A DNA stretch of 64,000 nt from Talinum fruticosum (GCA_021018815.1 JAITYX010000034.1:3224001-3288000); one strand, 5' to 3'. Counted from the stretch's first letter, positions 10,770 through 23,910 are shown. Notes: generated by a model not told the origin, from the letters alone. A program made the numbers and translations.

Positions 10770-12362
10770 CGAAGACTCGGACACTCGCTCAATACCTTCT
10801 CGAGTTGTATAAAAGGAATCGGGTATAACAATCTCGTACTTATAGAGTTTTGATTCCAAGGCATTCTCTGCATCTTAGAAACTTTTCCGAGCTATATGGT
10901 ATCTTCTCTAAGTGATATAGCTTTTACTTTGTGTATTTCTTGCTTATCCTTGAGTGACTCGAAAACCGATATGCTTATCTCACTCGGTTCCGAGTCCCTC
11001 ATCACTCGGACTTGTCGCATGTTGAATAGACTAGTATTTCGACTTTTCTCACTCGGATCTAACTTCGATTATAAGCTCTATTCTCGTTATAGTCGAGTAC
11101 TTTTAGTCCGTTTCATGCTTAGTCTATATCAAGTTATTTTACTCGATATTCGTTATAGAACTTGATTCCTCTCTTAGACTAAGTCGGATGGAATTTTGAG
11201 CTACATGGTTATTAGACTCAGAAAATTCCATTTCGTTTCTAACTCGGATAATTAGTTGTTTAATTATCATAATTATTTTATTATCTCGTGTGTAATCTTG
11301 GACCAAAGTATTTTATACTTTGAGAACCAAAATTGATTTACTTTTGTAGGTTATTCAAAAGAGGATACACTTTTCAAAGTACAAAAGTAACCGGCTTCAA
11401 AATGTCAAATCACCAGCAGACATAGCTTTTCACCTTCTTTGCTCCAGTCCCGAAGATTGTGTCAAGGTCGTTTGTTTCCAAATCTGGAAAAGCTGGAACG
11501 CTAAGCTTAACGGTGGTTTCCACCTTATCTTTCAAGACACCGCCAGTGGTTTTAAGACTTCCAAGAGAGTCTAAACCGTTGTCCAACGTTCACATTACAA
11601 CGGATACTTTCTGAGTGACTCGAAAGCTTCGTCAACGGTCACAAAGAATTCTCGGTCAGCAGATGAAGATAACGACTACTCTGCCTGGTCATCTATAAAT
11701 AGAAGCCACCTCACAAGACTTGAATATTGCCGAACATATTGTTAATGCACGAACTTGAGCGAAGTCCTTGTATTCCTTCTCAATCTTCTACTTACAACTC
11801 CTACTCTGTAATTCATTACTTTCGAGTTGTAAGGTCTTGTACTTAGTTACAAACACTTTCTTACTTTCTCTGTAAGGTCCCTTGACTAAGTCGTAAAGGT
11901 TAACTCAGCTTAGTTGTCCCTAGTTGTAAGGGTTATCTCAGCTAGGAAGTACTAGATCGGATAAGGGAATTTCGAGTCTAGGAAAACTTGTAAAGAGTTG
12001 TCTAAGGGAGCAACTTAGGTTCGGTCAGTTTACGGTATTTTGTGGACTCAAAATAGTGGATTTGACTTCGTGCTTGGATTAGCATGGTCCGTGGTTTTCT
12101 GCCCCAGGAGGCTTTCCACGTAATCTCCGAGTGTTTACTTTCCGAGTTTAGTCCGACTCGAGACCATCTCAAAGCCTTTGTTTAATTTGCCACTTTACTC
12201 TAAGCAAGCACTTCGAGTCCATACTTTTCGACTACTGCTTTTCACTCGGAACTCACTTCGTATCGTATTTGGCAAAAGGAGTTTGAATTTCTAAGAAAAT
12301 CCTCCATCACCCTATTTACCCCCCATCTAGGGTGACTCGGACTCTCCCCGAGCAAACCTTCA
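10770..12362 (-). repeat. Solo Ty1/copia LTR (Sirevirus family A), inside the Ty3 LTR
   Basis: The segment is the reverse orientation of the LTRs at 14585-16173 and 23925-25541, matching end to end. It runs from CGAAGACTCGGAC (first T of TG mutated to C) to GAGCAAACCTTCA. Flanks TTTAT (10765-10769) and TTTAC (12363-12367) form a near-perfect 5-bp duplication. No internal region remains. The shared word CGAGTCACCC lies near the end that matches the starts of the other copies. Confidence 0.88.
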
Positions 12363-12634
12363 TTTACATTTGTGTGAAAAAATATATATACACTTGAATA
12401 ATGCAAAATTGTGTCTCGAACACGATTTATTTATAAATAAATAATAAGTAAATGAGAAAAAAAGGTTAAATATAAGCAAATAAAAATGGGCCAAATGTGT
12501 GGTTAAATATTTAACCATGTGGAAAAAATTCATAATGAGTAGATATGGAGATAATAGAAGACAATAAAAATAGAGAAGAGAGAAATAAGTTACTAGAAGT
12601 ATCGTGATGTATCTCGTGAAGAGGAGGGAGTGTT

Positions 12635-13018
12635 TTGAAAACTAGGACAACACATTCATCTTCAATCTCTCTCTCTCACCTCTCCTTCTTCACTCTCCAC
12701 CCCGTTGCCATTGCTGCCATCGTCAGCCGGCCTTCGTCGAGCTTCCACAACAATGTAGCCGCCGCGGCGCCCGGCTGCCACCTCGTCGCCTCCAACATCT
12801 TTTTCTCTCTCATTTTTGCTCTGTTCTACGACAAGCGGGGGCTGTTCTGCTGCTGCTACTACTACCGCCGGACCAGGCTGGTGCCTCCATCCCCTAGCCT
12901 CTGCCGGTGCTCGATGCCGCCGACCGATGCCCGCCCCTACCGCCCAACACCCCGGCTCCGTCACCGGACCTTGCACCACCCTTTTTCTACATTTAACCCC
13001 TTTGAGGTATATCTCTAA
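12635..13018 (+). other. CT- and GC-rich leader-like stretch within the Ty3 LTR
   Basis: A CT-rich tract (12660-12710) is followed by a GC-rich segment in an otherwise AT-rich LTR. It leaves open frames on both strands (for example a 127-residue plus frame rich in Ser, Pro and Arg), none resembling a family. Such segments in long plant Ty3 LTRs usually mark the transcribed leader. I do not call a gene. Confidence 0.4.
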
Positions 13019-14584
13019 TTCTCCATTTCTATGTAAATTTTTATTACAAATTTATGTTGTAATTGAAGAATTAGACAAGTTAATGTGTGTTTTGAATTGG
13101 TTGTGGTGGAATTAAAAGAATCTTGGGAGCAAATGAAATTGAATTTAGGGTTTATTATGTGTTGATATGAAATTGGAAATTGATTTGGTTTATTTATAAT
13201 TATGGAAGTGCTTGTTAACTTTTGTATGAGTATGAATGAATTGTTTGGTTGTGGAAGAATTCGGAGAAAGATATTGAGGATGATTGAAATATAAACATGT
13301 ATGTTGTTGTGAGTTACTTTCAAGGATGTGTAATTAGAGACTGATAGGAGGTTGAATTTATTTGTGTATGTGTGCTAAAATTGGGCAAGCTAATGTAATT
13401 GCATCTTAGTTTAGTTAAGCAACGAGTGAATCAATTTGAAATGTGGAAATTTGATAGAGTATGGAGGTGTATTAATGTGTGTGAATTAAATGAAAATTGG
13501 GTATGCTAAATTTTGGATTGAAAATATGAAATAAACGTAAATTGGCTGTGAAGTTGAAGGTTTTATTGGAATTAACGGAGATCTTGTTTGAAGTGAGTTG
13601 TGATGAGGGGAAAAATAAGCTAGTAAGTGCTTAAATTATAATGAGATATGAATAAGTCGAGTAACAATTTTAAAGAAGGTTTTGGATATTATTCAAAGAG
13701 AGAAGGATCGAAAAGAAATTCGGAATGTCGAATCAAGTTGAGCAGGGAAGAATAGATCTTTATTAAATTGTGAAAGTTTTAAGTTTAAATGAATTTTGGG
13801 CAGCAAGTTAGAATTTAAAAGAAACCGAATGTAAAGATTTATCGAAAAAGATATATAATATGAGAATGTGATAAGAGACCAAATTTACCAAATCAAATTA
13901 CTTTCGAAAACAGAAAATCCATGGAAACGACATGATCGAAATAAACAACAAAAAACAATATTTAAGAGGAAAACGAACAACTATTCAAGGTAAATTACTA
14001 CTTGTCCATTTCAAGATGTTTAAGTGTTCACTTGTTTTACTAAAATATTAATTGCTTAGCGTTAATTGCTTATAAATATCTCGTTATTAGAACTAACCGT
14101 ATTGGGCTCTCTCCGATAGTCGGGGTTCTTACAACTGAATGGTTTAACCGAAACTATTTTTATCATGTATATGTATTAGAGCCCTACAACTTACCGAGAA
14201 CGGAAAAGTCTACAAAAACAAAAGTGAGATTTTTTTAAAAAAAGAAAGAAATGAGTTAATCGATTAAATGGCATCGTGAGTGAGATTATGCATGTTCATG
14301 ATGACGATAGAATAAAAGGGTGATTGAATAGTAGACATATATATATATGTACATGTTAGTTTAATTCATATAAGTATTTTGCGATTGAATATTGGCATAA
14401 TAAGTGTAAAGAGCAGAAGCTGATGATTAATAAGGAAATAGGATAGAACTTATGAAGTTATATTTTTGCATCTTTGAAAAGAAAAAAAATGATAATGAAA
14501 CTAGGTGTGGGGGTGAGCATCAACATTAAATTTAGAGAATTATGTACAAAACTTTGTTTTATTTTTGAAAATGTGAATGTGGAA

Positions 14585-16173
14585 TGAAGGTTTGCTCGGG
14601 GAGAGTCCGAGTCACCCTAGAGGGGGTGAATAGGGTGATGGAGAATTTTAATAGAAATTCAAGCTCTTTTATTGAAGTAAAGACAGAAACAGATTCCGAG
14701 TCAAAAGCGAGGTCGAAAGGTAGGGACTCGAAATGCTATAAAGAGAACAGAAGCAAATTAAGCTAAAGCTTTGAAGCGATCCGAGTCTAGAATGAACTCG
14801 TAAAGTAAACACCGAGAGATTACGTGGAAACCCTCCTGGGGTAGAAAACCACGGACCATGCTAGTCCAAGCACGAAGTCAAATCCACTATTTTGAGTCCA
14901 CAAAATATAGTAGACCGACGTAACCCAAGTTGCTCCCTTAAACAACTCTTTACAAATTTTCTTAAAACTCTAAAATTCCCTTATCCGATCTAGTATTTCC
15001 TAGCTGAGATAACCTTTACAGACTAGGGACAACTAAGTTGAGTTAACCTTTACAACTTAGTCAAGGGACCTTACTCGTAAAGTAAGAAAGTGTTTGTAAC
15101 TAAGTACAAGACCTTACAACTCGTAAAGTAATGAATTACAGATTGAGAGTTGTACATAGAAGATTGAGAATGAATACAATGACTTCGCTCAAGTACGTGT
15201 ATTAACAATAGGTTCGGCAATCTTCAAGTCTTGAAAGTCGGCTTCTATTTATGGATGACCGAGCAGAGTAGCCGTTATCTCCTTCTGCCGACTGAGAGAC
15301 CTTTGTGACCGTTGAAAAGAGCTTTCCGAGTCACTCGGAAAGTATCCGTTCCGATATGAATGTTCGGCAATGAATTAACTCTCTTGGAAATCCCAAAACC
15401 ACTAGCGGTGTCTTGAAGGATAATGTGGAAACCACCGTTAAGCTTGGCATTTCAGTTTTCCAGATTTGGAACTGACGTACCCGACACAAGCTTCGGGACT
15501 GGGACAGAGAAGGTGAAAAGCCATGTCTGCTTGGTGATTTGATGTTTTGAAGCAAGTTACTTTTGTATTTCGAAAAGTATATCCTCGTTTGAATAACCTA
15601 CAAAAGTAAGTCAAATTTTGGTTCTCAAAGTATAAAATACTTTGGTCCACAATTAGACACGGATAATAAAATAAGTAAGATAATTAAGTTGGTAAATATC
15701 TCGGGTCGGAAAAGGAATGGAACTTTCCGAGTCTAATATCCATGAAGCTCAAAATTCCATCCGACTTAGTCTAAGCGAAGAATCAAGTCACATAAAGAAT
15801 ATCGAGTGAAATAACTTGATATAGACTAAGCTTGAATCAAACTAGGAGTGCTGATTATAACAGAATAAGATTTATATTGTGAAGTCGGACTCGAGTGCGA
15901 TTATGCGAAATACTAGTCAATTCATGCGATATATCTAAGTGATGAGGGACTCGTAACCGAATGAGATAAGCAAAGTCGTTTTCGAGTCACACCGAGACAG
16001 GCAAGAATACATGAAGTAAATGATGTATCACTTAGAGTAAATATACTATATCACTCGTAAAAGTTTCTAAGGTGCAGAGAATGCCTTGGAATCAAAATTC
16101 TATAAGTAAGAAAGTCTTATACTCGATTCCTTCAATACAACTCGAAATGTGTTGAACATTGTCCGAGTCTTCA
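14585..16173 (-). repeat. 3' LTR of copia element no. 1 (1589 bp)
   Basis: The plus strand starts TGAAGGTTTGCTCGG and ends GAGTCTTCA. The adjoining internal sequence is the polypurine tract, which makes this the 3' LTR of the minus-strand element. The LTR is rich in the words CCGAGT and ACTCGG. Confidence 0.92.
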
Positions 16174-16455
16174 ATCTCCCCTTTTGATGAAAGGCATTCC
16201 ATACTTAGGCGGAAACTTTGTTAGTGAAAAAAGATCCGATTTTGGATACTTACGCATGTAGTTAGATGAGTAAAGCAAGCTTAATGTATCGAGCAAAAAG
16301 AAAAAAAAACGAATATGCAATAGTTGTCTGTAAACTCGGATATAATAGAAGATAAAGCATTAATTCATTGAAATTAAAGAGAGTACAGAGATTGAAAGGG
16401 AAAGCTCCCCTAAACAAGACAACAAGTTTTTGTGATTCTATTTCTCCCCTTTGAA
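16174..16455 (-). promoter_or_regulatory. Two polypurine tracts of copia element no. 1
   Basis: On the minus strand AAAAGGGGAGAT directly abuts the 3' LTR (16174-16186). A second tract, AAAGGGGAGAAATAG, lies at about 16440-16455. Polypurine tracts prime plus-strand DNA synthesis; several in a row are a described Sirevirus trait. Confidence 0.8.
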
Positions 16456-16799
16456 TTTCAAAGAAAAACAAAAAAAAATAGGAAGAAAAGAACAATTAGT
16501 ACAAGTCCGATGTCCTGGACAAAAGAAAGACGTAAAAAATAATCTCTTAGAAAGAAGAAGAATCTAGCAGACCGAGGAATTGTGACTCGGTGCATGGCGC
16601 CTACGAGGGAGAGGGGGATGCCCGAGTGGAAGCGGAGGGCATGGAGGTACGCCGGCGCTGGTAGGATCTTGACGATGTGCTTGAGCGCGGCGAAGGGAGG
16701 ACAGGGACCACGGTTAAGGGCTCGGCTTTAAGTGGCCGACCCGTAACGAGGGGATCTAGCGGTTCCTCCCCGTGGATCTAGAGGGGTCCGCTCAGCCCG

Positions 16800-18375
16800 A
16801 CTCGCCGGTGCAGCGAGGTCTTCGACCCACTCGATCGCTGTCTCGAGCCGAGTACTGCTATTTGAGCTTAAGGAGCGATCGACCCTCAGCCGGTTCCCGC
16901 AGCTTCTTCCTTGTGTTCCGCCCCTTGCCCCGACGGTGCTGCCTCGCTTGCGAGCTCCTCGGCGTCTCGCCGCTTTGTTGTTTGCAGCTACTTCTTCTTC
17001 TTTATCCCCGCTGTCCGAGGAGGTCGACTCGGGCTCGAAGACGCTTCGGACGCGTCCGAGTCACCACGGTCCCGAGCCGCCTTAGACCTTCTCTCTCTCG
17101 AGGAGCTCGACCAGCTCCTTCTACTCCTTCACTAACTCCCACATCTCAAGAACCAAGGTTTGCTGCTCTCGGATTTGGGATTGAGCGGTGTTTTGGTGGA
17201 TGAACAAAGACCGATATATAGTCTTGAGTGAGCGGAGCAGGTCCCTAAATTCGAGAGGACACGGAGCTGATTTTGTCCAAGAAAACGAGGGATAAAATAG
17301 CAGAGAGATATTTGGAGGCACCTAAGGTGGAAGCACCAACAGATGGGGCAGGGACAGAGAGAGGGGTTGATTTATGAGTCCGAGGCGGAGAAGGAGGCCT
17401 CGGCTCTAAGTTGTGCGCCCGCACACCGGGTTGTGTTTCCCGGTATCCGTACCCTCGGAGTTCCTTCTTGCCAACAACAATGGCAGCCTCGGACACGGCG
17501 TTAGGGTCCGAGGAGAGAGGAACCTTGAATTGTTTGAAGACAAGGGTGAGAAGAGCACCGAAGGGAAGAGAGGTGTTCTTCTTGCTTTGGAGTTGAGCTG
17601 GCACGACCGCCATCCGCTCAATTATGGAGGGGAAGAGGTCTACTTCCTATCCCTCTAGAATGTCAAAAGGGATTTGAGGTGCTTGGAGTAGGGGTTCTCC
17701 TTGCTAGAATGCTAAGAGAAAAAGGTTCTCATTAGCAGAAAGCACGAAGGCGTGCTTCGACTTCAACCGAGTCATCGAAAAATTTTTCCGTGACTCGAGA
17801 AACTCTTTAGCGTATTTTTCAAAGAAGTCGTCGGCGACTTCAGTAAAGGAATGGGGTTGCTGTTCGAGAAAAGAGAGGAAACCTTGAACAGGTGGTGGAG
17901 GAGAGAGATGTTGATGCGAATAGTCACATTTTGAACTCCGGAGGTTAGGACACCCTCAAAGAAAGTGAGGTGAGTGTAAAACTCGAAACGAGTTCAGGAT
18001 AGATGAACTCGATGAAACAAAGAAAGTTATATGCTCCGGTGGTTTGAATGTGAGCCAACCAAGAAAATTTGGTTGTAGGGAAGAACTTGTCGTCCAACAC
18101 GAGATGTCTGGGTGACAATGGGTTTAGAGGGGGTTGAGCTTTCTGGATTTTTGGTGCGAGGCTTTTTGGAGGAGGAGGAGGCCTCGAAAGTCTGGATGAT
18201 TACCTCTCTCGGGCATTTTGAGAAAGAAGAATAAAAAGAAACTTTTGATGAAGAGAAGAGGAGAGAGTAGGCAGATGAGAGTAAAAGAAAAGGAGTAGAA
18301 GAAAGAGATGAGAGCAGATCGAACTTACTTGAGATGGCCTCTTTCGTCGCTTGAAGAAGTTCAAAGATCACTCGT
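16800..18375 (-). pseudogene. Extra env-like ORF3 of copia element no. 1
   Basis: About 2.7 kb separates the end of RNase H from the 3' LTR, far more than a minimal copia element needs. The minus strand holds a third coding region. It starts with a Ser/Leu-rich, Lys-Pro segment (18027-18371), continues through a region parallel to INLPLLQRLFKVSSL of element no. 2, and ends in a charged tail (about 17130-16830). Sireviruses carry such an ORF, often termed env-like; no entry function is established. Frameshifts break it. Open frames on the plus strand here (16772-17203, 17411-17658) are complements of this region. Confidence 0.6.
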
Positions 18376-18889
18376 GTATGTAGAAATCTTCCGCGAAAAG
18401 TTTCGTTTAAGAGAGATAGAAATGTAGAGTATCGAAACGAAGATGAACAGCGCTATTTATAGAAGAAATAGACGCCCGTCAACTATCCGTTAAGTATAAC
18501 TCCGTTCGACTCGGCTTGTCCATCAATCATCGTAGACCGGTGTGACGGTTCTCTTCTTAACGGTTAAGATTCTAGCAGTTTGAGATCTACGGCTAGCGTC
18601 CGATCACAAGTGTCCGAGAGAGAGAGAGAAAAGATTTTAAAAATATATTTTGAAATTCTCCACTAATCTAGAGATAATTTCGAAGTTTGAAGTCCAAGTT
18701 TTTCTCGACATCCGAGTTTGACTCGTAATGGTTTCGAGTGACTCGAGAAACTAGAAATAATTAACAACTACTAACCCAAGTATCACGAGATCAACCGAGC
18801 TAATGGTTATTAAAAGTTTGAAAACACATAAAGCACATAATCATGCAATGAGATTTTTACAAAGATGGCACATAATTATGCATTTAACA

Positions 18890-19475
18890 TACCAAGCTCA
18901 TTCCGAATAAAATAAAACCGATCTTCACCAAGAGGCTTAGTAAAGATATCAGCTAATTGAAGATTAGTAGGAATGAATTCAAGTTCAATATCACCTTTCT
19001 CGTAATGGTCTCGTAAAAAATGATATCTCGACCTCGATATGCTTTGTCTTTGAGTGCTAAACTGGATTCTTTGTAATGCTTATTGCACTCGATTGTCACA
19101 CTTGATTGGAACGGATTTGAAAGAAAGTCCAAGATCTCTCAAGTGTTGTTTTATCCATAGAATCCGAGCGTAACATGCTCCAGACTGCAATATACTCAGC
19201 TTCAGCAGCTTGATAAAGCCACCGAGTTCCGCTTCTTTGAGTGCCAAGATATTAGGGATTAACCTGAAATTGGCAAGCTCCGTAAGTGCTCTTTCTATCA
19301 ACTTTGTATCCAGCGTAGTCCGCATCCGAGTATCCAAGTGAAAGTCGGTTCCGAGTCTCTTGATTACCAGAGACCTAAGTTCCGAGTTCCTACAAGATAT
19401 CTCGAATATTCTCTTCACTGCAAGTGAGATGTGATTCTTTTGGATTAGCTTGAAATTTTGCGCATAAACAAACAC
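18890..19475 (-). pseudogene. RNase H domain, copia element no. 1
   Basis: The minus strand reads TLDTKLIERALTELANF and GACYARILWIKQHLRDLGLS, with PIKCDNRVQ near its end, as in copia RNase H. The conserved C-terminal motif continues to about 18890 (IFTKPLGED-like, then FIRNELG). RNase H removes the RNA strand during reverse transcription. The conserved ADYAG / TSG segment is disrupted. Confidence 0.8.
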
Positions 19476-19569
19476 TCGAACATTATATCTGGTCGGCTGG
19501 AAGTAAGATATAGCAATGATCCAATCATACCTCGATAGAGTTTCGATCTATTGCTTTACCTTTCTCGTC

Positions 19570-20260
19570 CGAGTCAAGCTTTATACTCGTCGCTCATGGG
19601 TGTAGATGCGTGCTTTGCATCTTGAAGTTTCTATTTCTTCAGCAGTTCCTTGGTATACTTTGAATGATGGACATAGATTCCATCTTTGTCTTGTTTGATT
19701 TGTAAACCAAGGAAGAAATTGAGTTCTCCCATCATACTCATTTGGAATTCCCGACTCATCAACTCGTAAAATTCTCGGCACATATATTCATTAGTAGCTC
19801 CAAAGATAATATCATCGACATAGATTTGAACAATAAGGAAATCTTTCCCTTTGGTTTTTATAAAGAGAGTCTTGTCGATCCGACCTCTTTTGAAATCATT
19901 TTGAACTAAGAAATTGCTCAGCTCTTTCATACCAAGCTCGAGGGGCTTGTTTAAGACCATAGAGAGCCTTTTGAAGTTTGAAAACATGATCTGGAAAATC
20001 TGAAGTTTTCAAAGCCCGGAGGCCGCTCGACATAGACTTCCTCTTCAATAAAACCATTGAGAAATGCACACTTAACATCCATTTGATATAATTTAATATG
20101 CATGCTGGATGCAAATGCCAACAATATTCTAATAGCTTCGATTCTCGCAACAAGTGCAAAGGTTTCCCCACAATCAATTCCCTCTTCTTGATTGTAACCT
20201 TGATCCACAAGTCTAGCCTTGTTTCGACTACCACACCACCCTCATCCAGCTTTGTTCTTG
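19570..20260 (-). pseudogene. Reverse transcriptase, copia element no. 1
   Basis: Minus-strand motifs in order: [63 protein letters not shown], and the catalytic YVDDIIFGATNE with YVDD encoded at 19811-19822. The catalytic pair is intact, but the frame shifts between the LNGFIEEE and LKQAPRAW segments and again after FFLGLQIKQD. The product would make element cDNA in virus-like particles. Confidence 0.9.
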
Positions 20261-20659
20261 AAAACCCATTTGGTTCCTATAACCGGGTGGTCGAAGGTCG
20301 GTTGGTCGAGTCCGGACTTGGTTTCTTTCGAATTGATTGAGTTCCTCTTGCATGGCCTCTACCCATTCAGGTTCATTTAGGGCCTCTAGTGCATTTCTAG
20401 GTTCAGTTAATGAAATGAATGCAGTGAATGCACATAGATTTTGAAGAGAGGAATGAGTTCTTACCCCACTCGTTGATATCGGATATTATGTTTTCTAGTG
20501 GGTGACTAGAAGTAAACTTGAATGCTTTACCTGTTCTCTCGATTCACAAGATTTGTGGACTGAGCTACCTGATCTTCGAAGCTTGTTTTGAGTGATCTTC
20601 TTCATTGGCTTGTTCGCTTTGAGCGAGCTCTTGAGTTGTCTCATTCCGAGTCACTTCGT

Positions 20660-21660
20660 TCGAGTGACTTCATTTAAAGCCGATTGAGTTTGAGTCTTTG
20701 TGGGCTCGGTCTCATCATCTTCTCGCTGAGCTTCAATTCCGAGTATGAAGACTCACTTGGTTTCTCCTGTTCAAGCTCATCAAACACAACGTGGATGCTC
20801 TCTTCTACTTTGTTAGTTTTCTTATTGAAGATGCGATAAGCTTTGCTGTGAGAAGAATAACCCGTAAAAATACCTTCTTCTCGACCGAGCATCAAACTTG
20901 GTCGAGTAATCCTTACCATTGTTGTGAACGAAGCACTTACATCCAAATGGTCGGAAGCAGGAAATATTTGGTTTCTTCCCTTTGTAGAGCTCATGAGGTG
21001 TTTTCTTCAATATGGGTCCGATGAGGCATCTATTCAATGTATAGTTGGTCTGTGTTGATCGCCTCAGCTCAGTAAATAAGTAAGGCAAGTTGTGCTCAAT
21101 CATCATAGTCCTTGCTATTTCTTTAAGGGTTCTATTCTTTCTCTCCACTACTCCATTTTGTTGACGAGTTCTTGGTGCTGAGAAGTTGTGAGAGATGCCA
21201 TTTTTGTCACAAAACTCGAGAATTATGAGTAGTCGAACTCCCTTCCATGGTCGGTTCAAATTCTCTAGATCCGAGTCCGAGACTCAACTTGGATTTTTCT
21301 ACAGAGCTTGCTGAACTCCTTGAATGCTTCATTTTTGTGCTTAAGAAAACACACCCAGGAAAATCATGAATAATCATCAATAATAACAAATATATATGAT
21401 TTACCTCCAAGGCTCTTAACAGGGATTTCACCACATAAATTCATGTGCAGTAGCTCAAGCACTTTGGATATGGAAACTGTCTTCAGAGATTTGAATGAAG
21501 ATCTAACTTGTTTCCTCTCGGTGCATGCTTCACAAACTTTATCCTTCTCAAAAACACAGCTAGGCAAACCCCTAACCGCACTATGAGATGCCAACTTTTT
21601 GATAGTATGCATGCTAATATGGCCTAATCTACGATGCCATGTCCATGAGTCATCATTAAG
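20660..21660 (-). pseudogene. Integrase, copia element no. 1
   Basis: The N-terminal zinc-binding region reads MHTIKKLASHSAV ... CEACTERKQ (21612-21500). The core follows with LHMNLCGEIPVKSLGG and IFVIIDDYS. The second half gives SAPRTRQQNGVVERKNRTL, with the catalytic Glu (about 21150), and ends KKTPHELYKGKKPNIS and FRPFGCKCFVHN. The frame shifts between the core halves near 21260. Integrase joins element cDNA to the host chromosome. Confidence 0.88.
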
Positions 21661-21783
21661 AGATGCTTTTAAGCAAGCTAAATTTTGACTCGGGTCGAAA
21701 GAGGAATGATGTAGGTGTTATCCGATCTTTTACCTAAAAGCTTGATTTCTTTGGTGGTAACATCGTAAATGTAGCAGCTTGGT

Positions 21784-22060
21784 CTAAGTGAATCTTACCT
21801 CTTGACCTTTATCACACAATTGAGAGATGCTGAGTAGATTGTACTTTAATCCTTTGACCGGATTGCATCCTTTTCCAATCTTGCCTATCCCAACTATCTT
21901 TCCTTTGCTATCATCTCCGAACGTGACCTTTCCTCCTTTATGTTTTTCCAACTCGTAAAAGAGTCCCGCATCTCCCGACATGTGGCGTGAACATCCACCG
22001 TCAAGGTACCAGATGTCCTTTGATCTCTTCCGAGTGACCTGCAAAACAGAGAGAATCTAA
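21784..22060 (-). pseudogene. Aspartic protease, copia element no. 1
   Basis: The minus strand reads DIWYLDGGCSRHMSGD, where the usual active-site triplet Asp-Ser-Gly is Asp-Gly-Gly (codons at 21994-22002). VTFGDDSKGKIVGIGKIG and LKYNLLSISQLCDKG follow. The protease would cleave the Gag-Pol polyprotein. Ser-to-Gly at the second position may weaken activity. Confidence 0.88.
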
Positions 22061-22559
22061 CCCTTCTCACTTCCTCTAACGAACCCAAGTAACATTCTTT
22101 ACTCGTGGTCCTTTCTCGAGGAAGAAGGTTTTTCGGAACCCGATTTGTATGACTTTGGGTTTAGTCCGATTCTGAGTTTTCCTTGCAGAGAACTGAGTCC
22201 GTGTCTCTTTCTTTTGAAAACCTTTCCTTTTGAGACTGGAGAAAATGGTTTCCTTTGTAAACTATTCTAGGCTTAGTCCTCCCTTCATTTTTGTGAATGG
22301 AACCATGCTCAGCTTTCCCGAACTTTACAGCTTCGGAATCCTTTCTGAATAAATCCGAGTAGGAATTGGATTCCTCCTCTTTGTTGAAACCAAGACCTTC
22401 TTTCCCGAAGGAGACACATTGTGATCCTAAGAGCATGTCAAGGTTTTTCTAACCTTGAGTAAATTTTAAGACAAGATCTTGAGACTCAATGAGCATCCGC
22501 TTTAGTTGCTCATTTTCTTTTCTCGAGTAACTCGGACTCGGCCTCATTGGATTGAGTAC

Positions 22560-23865
22560 TAGCCTTGAGTTCTCTCGAGTGTAAGTCTCAGCTTTTCCAA
22601 TTCATTTTTCAAAGATATGCTCTCAAAAGAAATTGACTCAAGTTGTGCTTTGAATTCAAAAGAGTCGAATTGGACTTTTCTTCCAAAGTAAAAATGTATT
22701 TAGCTAGATCAACTTTGGAGAATTTGAGAAAGTATTCAATTACCTCTTGAGGATTAGTTTCCTCATTGTTCGAGTCTAAGTCTCGACTCCTTTCAGCTTG
22801 TGAGTCGAGATTGCCATTAGACATTTCGAGTCGTCCGAGTCCTCGTCTTCTTCGATGAGTCTTCATCGCTCCATGTTGCCATCATAGCCTTCTTCTTCTT
22901 TCTGTCCCTTTTCCTTTTTGGACAGTCTTTGACTATGTGGTCTTTACTACCACACTCAAAACATCCGAATTCTTAGATAAAGATAACTTAGAAGGAGAAG
23001 AATACTTACCTTTTCTCGTCCCTCTTATCTTTCTTATAGAATTCTTCTTTTGGCCTTTTGTCCCATCTTTTGTGCTTCATTATTCTCTTGAAGCCTCTTG
23101 CAATGAGTGCCATGGGATCCTCTTCCGAGTCGGAGGAACTCGGATTTGCTTCTCCGGATTCCGAGGCTTTAAGTGCGATGTTCTTTTTGGTATCGCCCTC
23201 AGCATCCTCCTCTTCTAGGTGGATTTCGTGAGTGAGAAGCTCTCCGATTAGCTCGTCCGGCTTTAAGAGTGACAGGTTCCGAGCTTCCTCTATGGCAGTC
23301 ACCTTGGGACCCCATCTTCTCTTGGGTAAACTTCGAGTATCTTTCCGCACATTTCCTCTTGGGAAATCTTCTTACTCAGTGATTTGAGATTGTTGGTAAT
23401 CTCGAGAAATCGAATGAACATCCGAGTGATGTTTTCTTCCGGCTCCATCTTAAATAGCTCGTATTTATGAAGATACCGGCTAATCTTTGCTTATCCGACC
23501 TGGCTAGTGCCTTCGTAAGTGTTGACAAGTGTGTCCCACACTTCTTTTGCTGAGTCATAGGCAGACACCCGATTGTGTTCTTCCGAGCTAATGGCGCACA
23601 TCGAATGTTCATTGCCTTGAAGTTCTTCTTGAACTTTTCGCTTCGCCGGAGTAAATTCGGCCTTTGTCTTGGGAATGATTCTGAATTCTTCTGTCTTCAT
23701 TGGAATGTAGTTTCCTTGTTGTATGATTTTCCATACATCTTCATCATGATCCATGAGGAAACATTCCATAAGTTTCTTCCAAAGTGCTCGAAGTTTGATC
23801 CTTTGAATTTTGGTAGTCTCGTTGGAAGATCTTCCTTCATCGAACTCTCCGTTGTTCTAAGCCAT
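22560..23865 (-). pseudogene. Gag, copia element no. 1
   Basis: A minus-strand ATG at 23865 opens Met-Ala then a TAG stop, followed by the Gag start NNGEFDEGRSS. Downstream are MECFLMDHDEDVWKIIQ and EVWDTLVNTYEGTSQV, typical of the copia Gag domain. LTHEIHLEEEDAEGDTKKN follows, then a CX2CX4HX4C zinc knuckle (CFECGSKDHIVKDC, 22923-22964), then an acidic tail. Gag forms the particle and its knuckle binds RNA. Frameshifts lie near 23490 and 23370. Element no. 2 has the same third-codon TAG. Confidence 0.85.
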
Positions 23866-23910
23866 TTGATCTTTAGACCTTTGTATGATTAGATCCTTTC
23901 CGAAAGGTTA

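Noticed and set aside
12635..13115. Overlapping ORFs of 99-127 residues on both strands
   Set aside because: A GC-rich leader segment inside a Ty3 LTR; no family resemblance and all frames open by composition.
16772..17658. Several plus-strand ORFs, up to 143 residues
   Set aside because: They are antisense to the env-like region of a minus-strand Sirevirus.
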